In this document: piece by piece, positions 45,542 through 54,159 of the stretch
Layout: the number at the start of each line of letters is the position of its first letter
Position numbering within the stretch: position 1 is the stretch's first letter
Translations under genes and position numbers: made by a program
From: Arenibacter sp041392165
GTDB lineage: Bacteria; Bacteroidota; Bacteroidia; Flavobacteriales; Flavobacteriaceae
Direction of reading: 5' to 3'
Length of the DNA stretch: 64,000 nucleotides
NCBI GenBank assembly: GCA_041392165.1
Contig: JAWKMN010000002.1
Location: 124,001 to 188,000 of the forward strand
The notes under the pieces: generated by a model
Told to the model about the DNA's origin: nothing
Database searches by the model: none
The model's input: the letters and a program-made list of their open reading frames with translations, nothing else

Positions 45542-46960
45542 ATGAAACAGTTAAAATCAACGGTCCTAGTGGCCTTGTTATTTTTTATCTCTTGCGATGT
45601 GGAATTCGAAGAAATAAATACAAATCCCAATTTAATAGATCAAATAAGTCCTGGGACACTTTTAAATGAGATCATATATAATATGAACAGTAATAACATA
45701 AGGAAGAATTATGATATTACTTCAGAATTGATGCAGGTCGTGACCTATTATCCGAAATATTACGGCGGGGTGCAGCGCTATGAAATTTTGCCGACTACCG
45801 GGGATTCCCAATGGAATTCTTCCTATAAATGGCTCAAGAACGTTAGTGAAATGTTGCAATCGGCGGAAGACCATAATGCGCCTAATTATATAGCGATCGC
45901 CTTGACCCTGAAGGCGTGGATCTATTCCAATTTGACCGATTGTTTTGGCAATATTCCCTATTCGGAGGCATCTAAAGCAGATGAGGGCCTCCTAAAGGCA
46001 GGATATGATACGCAAGAGTTTATCTACACCAAGACATTGGAGGATTTGGAAACAGCCAACTCATTGTACGACCATGAAAAAGGGATGGTGTATGGGTCGG
46101 ACATTCTGTTCGAGAACAATACACGATTATGGCAGAAATTTACTAATTCCCTAAGATTGAGATTGCTACTCCGTGTTTCCGATGTTAGACCAAATTCCTA
46201 TCAGGACATGGTAGCCATTATTGATGATCCATCTCAATATCCCATAATCGACCATATTTCTGAATCCGCCATATTCAGCGTATCCGGAGCTGCCCCCAAT
46301 CTATCGCCTTGGTCCCGATATTTGGATTTCAGCAATAATCATGCTGTATCCGACTTTTTTATCGAAATCTTGAATGACCTGGAGGACCCCAGAATTCCAT
46401 TTTTGGTTACTCCGGCCCGTGAACAAGGACAGGATATTGGTTACAAAGGTATTCCAAGCGGTTATGATGAACAGATTTTCACATACACTCCTTCCTATAT
46501 GAACCATAACCAAATTATTGCTCCAATGGATATTCCCATTCTAACATATTCGGAAGTGGAATTTATAAAATCTGAACTTGCGCAGAAGGGATATTTACCC
46601 GATGCCGAATCACATTATAAGGAAGGAATAAGGGCTGCCATAGCGCTGATTACGGGAGAGGTCGTTACAGACGATTATTTTACCAAACCAACCGCGGCTT
46701 ATGATGGCTCCTTGGAAAGGATTATGCTGCATAAATACCTCGCCCTCTATTTTACCGATTATCAACAATGGTCGGAATATCGTAGAACGGGCTATCCCGT
46801 ATTGCCGACCACCAACTCCATGCTGAACAATGCTGTCTTGCCATCCCGATTGCTCTATCCCGAAGATCAGCCTATTTATAATCCGGTAAATTATGAGCAA
46901 GCGTCGCAGAGTATGGGAGGTGATGATATAAATTCCAAAGTATGGTGGGACGTAAATTAA
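45542..46960 (+). CDS. SusD/RagB family substrate-binding lipoprotein
   Basis: 472 residues, lipoprotein signal ending Phe-Ile-Ser-Cys at ~19. Early Asn-Thr-Asn-Pro-Asn, and TPR-like helices with Ile-Ala-Leu-Thr-Leu-Lys-Ala-Trp and Leu-Arg-Leu-Arg-Leu-Leu-Leu-Arg, mark the SusD-like group that pairs with short-peptide or unusual glycan SusC proteins. The C-terminus, Gly-Gly-Asp-Asp-Ile-Asn-Ser-Lys-Val-Trp-Trp-Asp, is complete. It starts 15 bp after the SusC stop. Confidence 0.9.
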   Translation: MKQLKSTVLVALLFFISCDVEFEEINTNPNLIDQISPGTLLNEIIYNMNSNNIRKNYDITSELMQVVTYYPKYYGGVQRYEILPTTGDSQWNSSYKWLKNVSEMLQSAEDHNAPNYIAIALTLKAWIYSNLTDCFGNIPYSEASKADEGLLKAGYDTQEFIYTKTLEDLETANSLYDHEKGMVYGSDILFENNTRLWQKFTNSLRLRLLLRVSDVRPNSYQDMVAIIDDPSQYPIIDHISESAIFSVSGAAPNLSPWSRYLDFSNNHAVSDFFIEILNDLEDPRIPFLVTPAREQGQDIGYKGIPSGYDEQIFTYTPSYMNHNQIIAPMDIPILTYSEVEFIKSELAQKGYLPDAESHYKEGIRAAIALITGEVVTDDYFTKPTAAYDGSLERIMLHKYLALYFTDYQQWSEYRRTGYPVLPTTNSMLNNAVLPSRLLYPEDQPIYNPVNYEQASQSMGGDDINSKVWWDVN

Positions 46961-47283
46961 GTTTCATCATTTGAATATACTATTAAAGGAAATAAAAAAA
47001 TCGTAAACGGAACGGCTTAAGCCGGATGGGGCAATGTGGGAAATCCACCTCCCAACATCCAAGAGATGGATAAAGTAACTAAGGTAAATTACGGGAAATG
47101 GTCATTGATTTACATGATGGAAAGTAATCTATAGGCCATTTCCCGATCCTTATAAATTAAAACACTTTGTTACCGAATGAAAAAGCCAATGGCAGTTTAG
47201 TTTGGAATTGGGGTATTGATCTAGGTTTTATGTCCTGTTCCCTTGAATAATATTAGCTATTTTAAGCTCTTAAAATTGATCTT
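46961..47283. other. Intergenic region after SusD
   Basis: No gene is supported. It contains a 10-bp inverted repeat hairpin at 47092-47145. Confidence 0.5.
47092..47145 (+). terminator. Stem-loop after susCD
   Basis: CGGGAAATGG (47092-47101) pairs perfectly with CCATTTCCCG (47136-47145) across a 34-nt loop that itself can form TCAT/ATGA. It is followed by an A/T-rich run but no strong T tract. Terminator or mRNA-end stabiliser for the susCD message. Confidence 0.45.
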
Positions 47284-47946
47284 ATGAAATTAGGAACAAT
47301 CCTGTTATGGACAATTATTTTTAGTTCAGTAACGCTAACGTCCTGTTGGAAATCAAAACCCAGAATCTTGATTGTTGGGGATTCTATTTCCATTGGATAC
47401 ACTCCTTTTGTAAAAGAATATTTTTCGGACAGGGCAGTGGTAATGCATAATCCCGGTAATGCCCAGCATACTGGAACCGGATTGGATAGCATTGCCAATT
47501 GGATAGGAGATGGAAATTGGGATATTATCCAATTTAATTGGGGATTGTGGGATTTATGTTATAGAAGCAGGGATGTAAAAGAACCTCTTAAACGCGATAA
47601 ATTAAATGGTAAGGTTACTAATAGTTTAGGTGATTACACCTTAAATCTTGATTCTATAGTATCCGTTCTTCGGGAAAAAACAAAGGCAAAATTAATATTC
47701 GTGACAACTACCTCTGTTCCTGAAAACGAACCGGGGAGATACCAAGATGATGTTTTAAAATATAACGATGCGGCTAGGTCCATCATGAAGGAGCATGCTG
47801 TCTTGGTAAATGATATTTACGATCAATCCGTTTATATTCATGGGAAATATGGCAAGGGGAACAGCGATGTTCACTACGGGAATGAAGGGTATAAACAACT
47901 TGGTAAATTAGTTGCCGATTTTCTGGAACGGGAAATAGATCAATGA
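47284..47946 (+). CDS. SGNH/GDSL-family lipoprotein hydrolase
   Basis: 220 residues; lipoprotein signal ending Leu-Thr-Ser-Cys (~21). SGNH elements: Gly-Asp-Ser-Ile-Ser near 31-35 (nucleophile), a Gly near 58, an Asn-Trp-Gly in Phe-Asn-Trp-Gly-Leu-Trp-Asp near 81-86, and Asp-Val-His near 196-198. The form with Trp in block III and a membrane-anchored lipid is common among carbohydrate esterases of marine Bacteroidetes. It belongs to the sigma-controlled susCD locus by position; substrate unknown. Confidence 0.83.
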   Translation: MKLGTILLWTIIFSSVTLTSCWKSKPRILIVGDSISIGYTPFVKEYFSDRAVVMHNPGNAQHTGTGLDSIANWIGDGNWDIIQFNWGLWDLCYRSRDVKEPLKRDKLNGKVTNSLGDYTLNLDSIVSVLREKTKAKLIFVTTTSVPENEPGRYQDDVLKYNDAARSIMKEHAVLVNDIYDQSVYIHGKYGKGNSDVHYGNEGYKQLGKLVADFLEREIDQ

Positions 47947-48215
47947 CCATTAATCTGTATTAAATGGGCAGTGCGGCCATTCCTAAAATAGTGGCATAGG
48001 CCGGATATAAGAAGTCTAACGCCCAGTTCCTCAAAAAATACGACAATGGAGAACTATACGGGTTATTTGGATTTATTATAACGGACACTTTACCCGATCA
48101 AAAAAAATTATGATTATAAATTTCTCAAAAGAGCATTTGGGTCAAATCCAAACTTAATATGTAGTAGTGAACATTACAGAAGATTATTAAACAAAACCAT
48201 AAAATCCCAGTTAAA
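47947..48215. other. Gap before the endonuclease/exonuclease/phosphatase gene
   Basis: No feature recognised apart from AT-rich sequence. Confidence 0.4.
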
Positions 48216-49379
48216 ATGAATACAAATTGTTCTAATTTTTTATTGCTGATTTTTAATGTCCTTACTTTTTCCTTTGTTTTTTGTTCCGCTAATGGGAATC
48301 CAATAGAAGAAGATCGTTTTTTTGCCATGGAAAGTTTATTCTCAGCATCTGACGGGGGCTTGGAATATGTACTGGCCTCCAAAAGTCCGGACTTCTATCC
48401 GTCGGGGTGCTACTTTAAATATAAAATAACAGGCTATCCCAAAAATCCAAAACTTAGTGTAAACGGCATTAAGGCAAAAGACAAACCTTTAGGAAGTTCT
48501 ATAGATGAAATTTCCAAAAATGTACCAAATCCAAGGACTGTTTACCAAGAAGGAAAGGCATTTCAATGCCAGGATTGTGACACCATTACAGCGGCCAGCT
48601 ATAACCTTCGTTACGATTCCCGGGCAGATTATGTATCCGGAAACGGTTGGGACACCCGAAAATTCCCTTTGGCAGATGTAATCACAAAACATCATTTGGA
48701 TATAATAGGCACCCAGGAAGGTGACCATGGACAGATGCATGACTTAATGAAACTTTTGCCGGGGTATGATTTTAAAGGTTATGAGTATGGCGGGGAGGTG
48801 AATGATAGTATCTACAACCATACGGCATCTATTGTGTACAACAAGGCGAAGTTTGAAATGTTGGATGACGGGGTTTTTTGGTTTAGCCCAACTCCGGATG
48901 TAGAGAGTTTGGGTTGGGATGCTACAGATACAAGAATTTGTACTTGGGCCAAAATGAAAATCAAATCCAGTGGTAGGGAATTTTACTTTTTCTCCTCTCA
49001 TTTTTATTGGAGGTATGAAACCGCAAAACGAAATTCTGGCCATACATTAGTATCCAAAACAAAAGAAATAGCCAAAGGAGATCTGCCGGTAATCAGTACC
49101 GGAGATTTTAATTCCACTCCTGAAATGCCCCAGATCAAAGACATTAAGGATTTTTTAAACGATTCGTATGAAGTAACAGAAACTCCCCCATCGGGGATTG
49201 TGGAGACAGCCTTTCGTGGGGGGCAATTCCAGGGAAAACCTTTTGGAAGAATAGACTATATATTTGTAAATGATAAAATAAGGGTTTTATCCTATGAGGT
49301 ACCGGATGATCGTTATGAAGATGACCGATATCCGTCAGATCATTTGCCTATTGTTACTAAGATATTATTACAAGAATAA
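48216..49379 (+). CDS. Secreted endonuclease/exonuclease/phosphatase (EEP) family protein
   Basis: 387 residues with an N-terminal signal-like hydrophobic segment (~8-25). The first ~110 residues are a small extra region without a known family. The EEP fold follows: Asn-Leu-Arg-Tyr-Asp near 130 (metal/Asn), Gly-Thr-Gln-Glu-Gly near 168 (catalytic Glu), Ser-Ser-His-Phe-Tyr-Trp near 260, Thr-Gly-Asp-Phe-Asn-Ser-Thr-Pro near 295-302, and Ser-Asp-His-Leu-Pro-Ile near 377-382. Such enzymes split phosphodiester or phosphomonoester bonds in DNA, inositol phosphates, sphingomyelin or teichoic-type polymers. Next to susCD and an esterase it may release phosphate or a phospho-group from the imported polymer (inference). 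Confidence 0.83.
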   Translation: MNTNCSNFLLLIFNVLTFSFVFCSANGNPIEEDRFFAMESLFSASDGGLEYVLASKSPDFYPSGCYFKYKITGYPKNPKLSVNGIKAKDKPLGSSIDEISKNVPNPRTVYQEGKAFQCQDCDTITAASYNLRYDSRADYVSGNGWDTRKFPLADVITKHHLDIIGTQEGDHGQMHDLMKLLPGYDFKGYEYGGEVNDSIYNHTASIVYNKAKFEMLDDGVFWFSPTPDVESLGWDATDTRICTWAKMKIKSSGREFYFFSSHFYWRYETAKRNSGHTLVSKTKEIAKGDLPVISTGDFNSTPEMPQIKDIKDFLNDSYEVTETPPSGIVETAFRGGQFQGKPFGRIDYIFVNDKIRVLSYEVPDDRYEDDRYPSDHLPIVTKILLQE

Positions 49380-49608
49380 CGACACTTGTTATTTGGGTTA
49401 GAACCCGGAATAGTACATAATCATATAGGGCCAATCCAGGCCAACTTTTAAAGTCTGCTATTGCCTTCATAATTGATAAAGGTTTAAAGAAAACCAAATA
49501 TTGGGCTAAATCATACATAGCAAATTGGATAAGAATCTGTATATGCCAAGATACTGTTCAAACTTTTTAATGGCACCTTCTATAATAGTCATTGGGTATC
49601 GTTATGCC
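49380..49608. other. Gap between EEP gene and dinB
   Basis: No feature recognised; a short separation of convergent genes. Confidence 0.4.
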
Positions 49609-50706
49609 TCAAAAGTCGAATTTTAATTGTACGGTAAGTACTTTTTGCTCTAGGGGTCCATCTTTTTCCGTATTTAAATTGGACAGGGATATTCCTAAAA
49701 GGCGAACGGAATTTTCCAATTTTTCTTGGTAGAGCAGCTCCCTGATAGCTTCCAGGATCAAGGATTTGTCGGCAATATAATAGGGCAGGGTCTTACTCCG
49801 TGTTTGGAGGGTAAAATCGCTATATTTTATTTTCAGGGTTATTGTTTTTCCGGAAATCTTAGATTTTTTTAGGCGCTTTTCCAGTTCCGTTGCAATATTT
49901 TCCATTTTTTGGAGCATAAAGATCTCACTGCTGAGGTTTTCATCAAAAGTACGCTCGGCACCCACCGATTTTGGGATTCTATTGGGTTTTACCTCACTGT
50001 TGTGGATTCCCCTTACAACATGGTAGTAGTAATCGCCACTTTTACCAAAGTTCTCCCTTAAAAATTCAATGGACTTTCGCTTGAGGTCCATTCCGGTGAA
50101 TATTCCAAACTGGTACATCTTGTCCGCCGTAACCTTTCCCACCCCATAGAATTTCCGGATTTCCAAGTCTTCCAAAAAGGATATTACTTCTTCTGGGTTA
50201 ACCGTTTTTTGGCCATTGGGCTTATTGTAGTCGCTGGCCACTTTGGCAATGAATTTATTAATGGATATCCCCGCAGAGGCTGTTAACCCTACTTCTTCAA
50301 AGATGCGTTGCCTAATCTCCCCTGCAATAAGCGAGGCCGAAGGATTGCCTTTTTTGTTGGAGGTAACATCCAGATAGGCCTCGTCCAATGAAAGTGGTTC
50401 CACTAAATCTATATAGTCTAAAAATATAGTTCTAATTTTTTGGGAAATTTCCTTATAACGGTCAAATCGCGGGGGTACGAAGATTAGATCGGGACAGTTT
50501 TTTTTGGCCAAATAACCACTCATGGCGCTGCGGACCCCAAATTTTCTTGCTTCGTAGCTGGCGGCGGAAACCACACCTCTTTTTTCGGCCCCGCCAACGG
50601 CCAACGGCCTGCCTTTTAAGGCAGGGTTGTCCATTTGTTCAACGGAAGCGTAAAAGGCGTCCATATCTATATGGATTATCTTTCGTTGTGGGAAATCCAA
50701 TTTCAT
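49609..50706 (-). CDS. dinB: DNA polymerase IV (Y-family translesion polymerase)
   Basis: 365 residues. Catalytic motif I His-Ile-Asp-Met-Asp-Ala-Phe-Tyr-Ala-Ser-Val-Glu near 12-23 and the Ser-Leu-Asp-Glu-Ala-Tyr-Leu-Asp motif near 103-110 carry the Mg-binding acidic residues. A thumb helix-hairpin-helix (Gly-Val-Gly-Lys-Val) and the little-finger domain follow; there is a C-terminal beta-clamp-like tail (Gln-Leu-Lys-Phe-Asp-Phe). It copies damaged DNA. It is intact. Confidence 0.93.
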   Translation of the reverse strand: MKLDFPQRKIIHIDMDAFYASVEQMDNPALKGRPLAVGGAEKRGVVSAASYEARKFGVRSAMSGYLAKKNCPDLIFVPPRFDRYKEISQKIRTIFLDYIDLVEPLSLDEAYLDVTSNKKGNPSASLIAGEIRQRIFEEVGLTASAGISINKFIAKVASDYNKPNGQKTVNPEEVISFLEDLEIRKFYGVGKVTADKMYQFGIFTGMDLKRKSIEFLRENFGKSGDYYYHVVRGIHNSEVKPNRIPKSVGAERTFDENLSSEIFMLQKMENIATELEKRLKKSKISGKTITLKIKYSDFTLQTRSKTLPYYIADKSLILEAIRELLYQEKLENSVRLLGISLSNLNTEKDGPLEQKVLTVQLKFDF

Positions 50707-50766
50707 ACCGTAAATTTATAACAAGTTGGAGCTATATAGCCCCATTTAAAATGTTAAACGTGCCAA

Positions 50767-51474
50767 ATGGGGAAGGAACAAATAAAATTGAAGGAGAAAA
50801 TGGCCATAGTATTGGGCGCTACCGGTCTAACAGGGGGGTATTTATTGCAGATGTTGCTCAACGATGGACGCTATAGGAAAGTAAAGGTCTTTACTAGGAC
50901 CAGTATTGGGTTTTCACATCCTAAATTGGAGGAGTACATTGGCAATCTATTGCAACTGGAAGGTTTTAAGGACTATTTTGTTGCCGATGAAGTGTTTTGT
51001 TGTATTGGTACTACCAAAGCCAAAACCCCCGATATGGAAATGTACAGAAAGATAGATTTTGGAATACCGGTTTCGGCGGCTAAATTATGCCGGTCCATGG
51101 GCATAGGGACTTTCTTGGTTATTTCCGCCTTGGGTGCCAATGCTAAGAGCAGGGTGGCCTATAATAGGTTAAAAGGGGAAATGGAAGAGGCCGTCCTACA
51201 TTGTGGTATTCCCAAGACCCATATTTTACAGCCCTCCTTAATTGGAGGAAAAAGAAAGGAGAAACGGGTAGGGGAATGGTTGGCCAAACAGTTTATGAAA
51301 GTTCTTCATCTGTTCCTTATCGGTCCATTGGAAAAGTTTCGGGCCATTCTACCGGAGGTTATTGCGGGCGCCATGGTTTGGTTGGCCAATCAACCTTATG
51401 AAAAATCAAGGATTCCGTCTGATGAGATAAAGAGGTTATACCACAATCGATCCTTAGCGTCCAGTCAAGTGTGA
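50767..51474 (+). CDS. NAD(P)-binding oxidoreductase (atypical SDR, HTATIP2-like)
   Basis: 235 residues with a Rossmann motif Gly-Ala-Thr-Gly-Leu-Thr-Gly-Gly near 17-24, a Gly-Thr-Thr-Lys-Ala-Lys-Thr segment near 80, a Ser in Ile-Ser-Ala-Leu-Gly-Ala near 120, and a Tyr-Asn-Arg-Leu-Lys that may act as Tyr-x-x-x-Lys. It is in the group of NmrA/HTATIP2-like atypical SDRs with unknown substrates. An alternative start 33 bp downstream (Met-Ala-Ile-Val-Leu) would trim the N-terminus to just before the nucleotide-binding motif. Confidence 0.72.
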   Translation: MGKEQIKLKEKMAIVLGATGLTGGYLLQMLLNDGRYRKVKVFTRTSIGFSHPKLEEYIGNLLQLEGFKDYFVADEVFCCIGTTKAKTPDMEMYRKIDFGIPVSAAKLCRSMGIGTFLVISALGANAKSRVAYNRLKGEMEEAVLHCGIPKTHILQPSLIGGKRKEKRVGEWLAKQFMKVLHLFLIGPLEKFRAILPEVIAGAMVWLANQPYEKSRIPSDEIKRLYHNRSLASSQV

Positions 51475-51584
51475 TGTGTGGGACAAGTTGCAGTAATTAT
51501 TGCTCCAGGCAAGGCGAAAAGGACAAAACTTGGCCTTGCCAAACCAGATGTGAATGGACAGCAGTTTAAATACCAGGTTTTTAG

Positions 51585-52058
51585 ATGATAGAAATAGAGC
51601 GAAAATTTTTAGTGAATTCGGAAGATTTTAAGGAAAAGGCGGTCCGAAAGGAGCGAATAGTACAAGGTTTTTTGAATACCGATCCCTTAAGGACCGTTAG
51701 GGTAAGGATAAAGGGAGACAAGGGGTATATTACCGTGAAGGGCAAGGGCAACCGGAAGGGAACAACGCGTTTTGAATGGGAAAGGGAAATACCCGTTAAG
51801 GAAGCGGATGCCCTGATTAAATTGTCCGAGCCCGGGGTAATAGATAAGCTGAGATACTATGTTGAGGTTGGGAAACATATGTTTGAGGTGGATGAGTTTT
51901 TGGGGGATAATTCGGGATTGGTAATGGCGGAAATTGAATTGCAAGATGAAGACGAGGTTTTTTTGAGGCCTCAATGGCTGGGAGAGGAAGTAACTGCCAT
52001 TACCAAATATTACAATTCGCAGTTGAGCAAAAAACCTTATAAGGATTGGAACGGATGA
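51585..52058 (+). CDS. CYTH-domain (triphosphate tunnel) protein
   Basis: 157 residues. It opens with Ile-Glu-Ile-Glu-Arg-Lys-Phe-Leu-Val, the EXEXK motif of CYTH/ThTPase/inorganic triphosphatases, followed by basic and acidic strands (Arg-Val-Arg, Lys-Gly-Lys-Gly, Glu-Trp-Glu-Arg-Glu, Glu-Val-Asp-Glu-Phe) that line the tunnel. Enzymes of this size hydrolyse inorganic triphosphate or thiamine triphosphate. It ends 7 bp before a strong hairpin. Confidence 0.85.
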   Translation: MIEIERKFLVNSEDFKEKAVRKERIVQGFLNTDPLRTVRVRIKGDKGYITVKGKGNRKGTTRFEWEREIPVKEADALIKLSEPGVIDKLRYYVEVGKHMFEVDEFLGDNSGLVMAEIELQDEDEVFLRPQWLGEEVTAITKYYNSQLSKKPYKDWNG

Positions 52059-52064
52059 AAATTT

Positions 52065-52104
52065 AAACGGCTAAAGTGGGTTTTTTCAACAACTTTAGCC
52101 GTTT
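52065..52104. terminator. Strong bidirectional terminator between CYTH and TetR genes
   Basis: A perfect 13-bp stem, AAACGGCTAAAGT / ACTTTAGCCGTTT, with a 14-nt loop, begins 7 bp after the CYTH stop and ends 32 bp before the convergent TetR stop. It serves both converging transcription units. Confidence 0.8.
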
Positions 52105-52135
52105 AATCTTGATGGGTAGGGGGGGATAGTACCCA

Positions 52136-52726
52136 TTATTCAAAAAAAGTGTTTGAATATTTTTTACTGCATATTCCTTGCAGGTTGTGTACGATCAAAT
52201 GTTGTAAAAGTTCTTTATTCGAATATTTTTCGAATAAGTTATTTGTTAAAAAAATATTCAACTCAAACTCGTTGAGAAAAAGCGTGAAAGTCAGTTCAAG
52301 GTTTACGGCATTTCTTATGATACCTATTTGTTGGGCTTCGGTGAGTAGGTTTACGATGATTAGATTAATTTCGGCCCTAAAGTTATAAAATACCTCATTG
52401 GCTTTCGGATAATATTTTTTAAGGCCGAACAGGAATGTTGGGCTAAAGGTTCTAAGATGGTCCAATCCTATTTTATAGATGCATATGATTGCTACAATAG
52501 GATCCGACTTCTCTTTTTCCACCCCACTAAGGATTTCCAGTTTTATCTTGTCCAATAGTAATTTTAGACTTTCGCAAACAATCGCTTCCTTATTGCTAAA
52601 GTGCTGGTAAATTGTTTTTTTTGATACCCCTATTTCACTTGCCAAATCATCCAAAGTAAATCGTTTGCTTCCAAACTTTGTAAATTTGGAAATGGCAAAT
52701 TCTAAAAATGCACCTTTATCGATCAT
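52136..52726 (-). CDS. TetR family transcriptional regulator
   Basis: 196 residues: N-terminal helix-turn-helix with Leu-Asp-Asp-Leu-Ala-Ser-Glu-Ile-Gly-Val-Ser-Lys-Lys-Thr-Ile-Tyr-Gln-His-Phe near 23-41, then an all-helical ligand domain. It is the last gene of the efflux operon, 18 bp after the outer-membrane factor, so it is made only when that operon is read; feedback repression or control of a remote target are both possible. Confidence 0.88.
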   Translation of the reverse strand: MIDKGAFLEFAISKFTKFGSKRFTLDDLASEIGVSKKTIYQHFSNKEAIVCESLKLLLDKIKLEILSGVEKEKSDPIVAIICIYKIGLDHLRTFSPTFLFGLKKYYPKANEVFYNFRAEINLIIVNLLTEAQQIGIIRNAVNLELTFTLFLNEFELNIFLTNNLFEKYSNKELLQHLIVHNLQGICSKKYSNTFFE

Positions 52727-52744
52727 CTGTTAAATGCGTACTGC

Positions 52745-54157
52745 CTATTGCCATCCACCACCAAGGGCTTCATAAAGATTAACAATAGAAAGTAACTGTT
52801 GTAATTTATTGTCTATGGTGTTTAGTTCGGCACTCAAAGCACTTTGTCTGGCCGTCAATAAATCCAAGTAATTGGCATAGCCATTTTTAAGCAATTCTTC
52901 CGAATTGGCTTCTGCCTGCCTCAGGGCTTCAACTTCATTGTTCCTGTATTCATACTTTTTCGTTTCGGCATTATAGGCGTACAGGGCGTTGGATACTTCG
53001 TTCCCCGCAGTCAACAAGACTTTCTTAAAGTTTAATAAGGCTTGTTCTTGTTGCGCCTGTGCTACTTCGTGCTGGGTCCTAATTTTTCTTTGGTTAAAAA
53101 TAGGTTGCGTTAAACCACCTACTACAGTGGCAAACAATGAATTGGTATTAAGCCATTGGTCCAGTTCCAAACTTTGGAAACCGCCGGTAGCCGTTAATGT
53201 TAATGAGGGATAAAAATTGCTCCGCGCCACATTGGTCATTTCAAAGGCATTGATCAAGCCGTACTCTGCCGCAATTACATCCGGGCGGTTGCTCAACAAG
53301 GTTGAAGGTACGCCCAGTTTAATTTCGGCATCCAGTTGTTGGTCGTTCAAGCTGCTACGTGCAATGCTTATGGCAGGTTTCCCAAGAAGTAGGCTCAGGG
53401 TGTTTTCAGTTTTGAAGATGGCCGCTTCCAAATCTACCTTTAAGGCTTTGGCACTATTGTACTGCGCCACGTTTTGGTCTACAGCCACTTGGTTTACCTG
53501 TCCGGCATCTTTTAGCGCCATAATAGTTTGCACACTGCTTTCCCTGTTGGCGATGGTTTGATCGGTAACTTCCAATTGGGCATCCAACGACAGCAATTGA
53601 TAATAGGTTGTGGCAATGGCGGAAACCAACTGTGTTTTTACAGCTTGGTGTGCTGCCACACTTTGAAGGTACCTGGCATCGCCAGCACGTTTGTTGCTGC
53701 GAATTTTCCCCCATATATCGGCTTCCCAAGACAAATCGGCCGTAAGGGCGAATTGCGTAATGCCACCGTCAAAAAACGATCCGAATTGACTGTTTCCAGA
53801 AAGCTCTTGGTGCGTTACCGAAGCATTTCCGTTCAAGGTTGGCCAATACCCTGCCCTTCCTTGTTTCATATAAGCCTCGGCAGCAGTTATTTGTTGCATT
53901 GCCACACGAATATCGAGGTTGTTTTGCAGGCCTTCTTCAATATATTGTTTCAAATGGGGATCTGTAAACATATCCTTCCACGAAACATCGGCCATGGACA
54001 AACTATCCTGTGGCAAATTATCGGTACGGTACAGGTGTTCTGTTTCTTGTAATTCTGGACGCACATAGTCCTTTGCCACAAAACAGCTTTGTAAGGTTGT
54101 GGCCATTAATGACACAACCATTACTTTACTTATTGAATTTTTTATAGTTAGGTTCAT
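52745..54157 (-). CDS. RND efflux outer-membrane lipoprotein (NodT/OprM family)
   Basis: About 470 residues from the ATG at 54157, chosen because it gives a lipoprotein signal ending Leu-Gln-Ser-Cys (Cys ~26) and lies 2 bp past the pump gene stop; an ATG at 54217 would overlap the pump. Two outer-membrane-efflux repeats with long alpha-helical hairpins follow (Leu-Ser-Trp-Glu-Ala-Asp-Ile-Trp-Gly near 150, Leu-Leu-Ser-Asn-Arg-Pro-Asp-Val near 285). This TolC-like channel completes the tripartite pump. Confidence 0.9.
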   Translation of the reverse strand: MNLTIKNSISKVMVVSLMATTLQSCFVAKDYVRPELQETEHLYRTDNLPQDSLSMADVSWKDMFTDPHLKQYIEEGLQNNLDIRVAMQQITAAEAYMKQGRAGYWPTLNGNASVTHQELSGNSQFGSFFDGGITQFALTADLSWEADIWGKIRSNKRAGDARYLQSVAAHQAVKTQLVSAIATTYYQLLSLDAQLEVTDQTIANRESSVQTIMALKDAGQVNQVAVDQNVAQYNSAKALKVDLEAAIFKTENTLSLLLGKPAISIARSSLNDQQLDAEIKLGVPSTLLSNRPDVIAAEYGLINAFEMTNVARSNFYPSLTLTATGGFQSLELDQWLNTNSLFATVVGGLTQPIFNQRKIRTQHEVAQAQQEQALLNFKKVLLTAGNEVSNALYAYNAETKKYEYRNNEVEALRQAEANSEELLKNGYANYLDLLTARQSALSAELNTIDNKLQQLLSIVNLYEALGGGWQ

Positions 54158-54159
54158 AG

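Noticed and set aside
49609..50706. Possible frameshift or fusion in dinB
   Set aside because: The gene is full length with all catalytic motifs; nothing odd.
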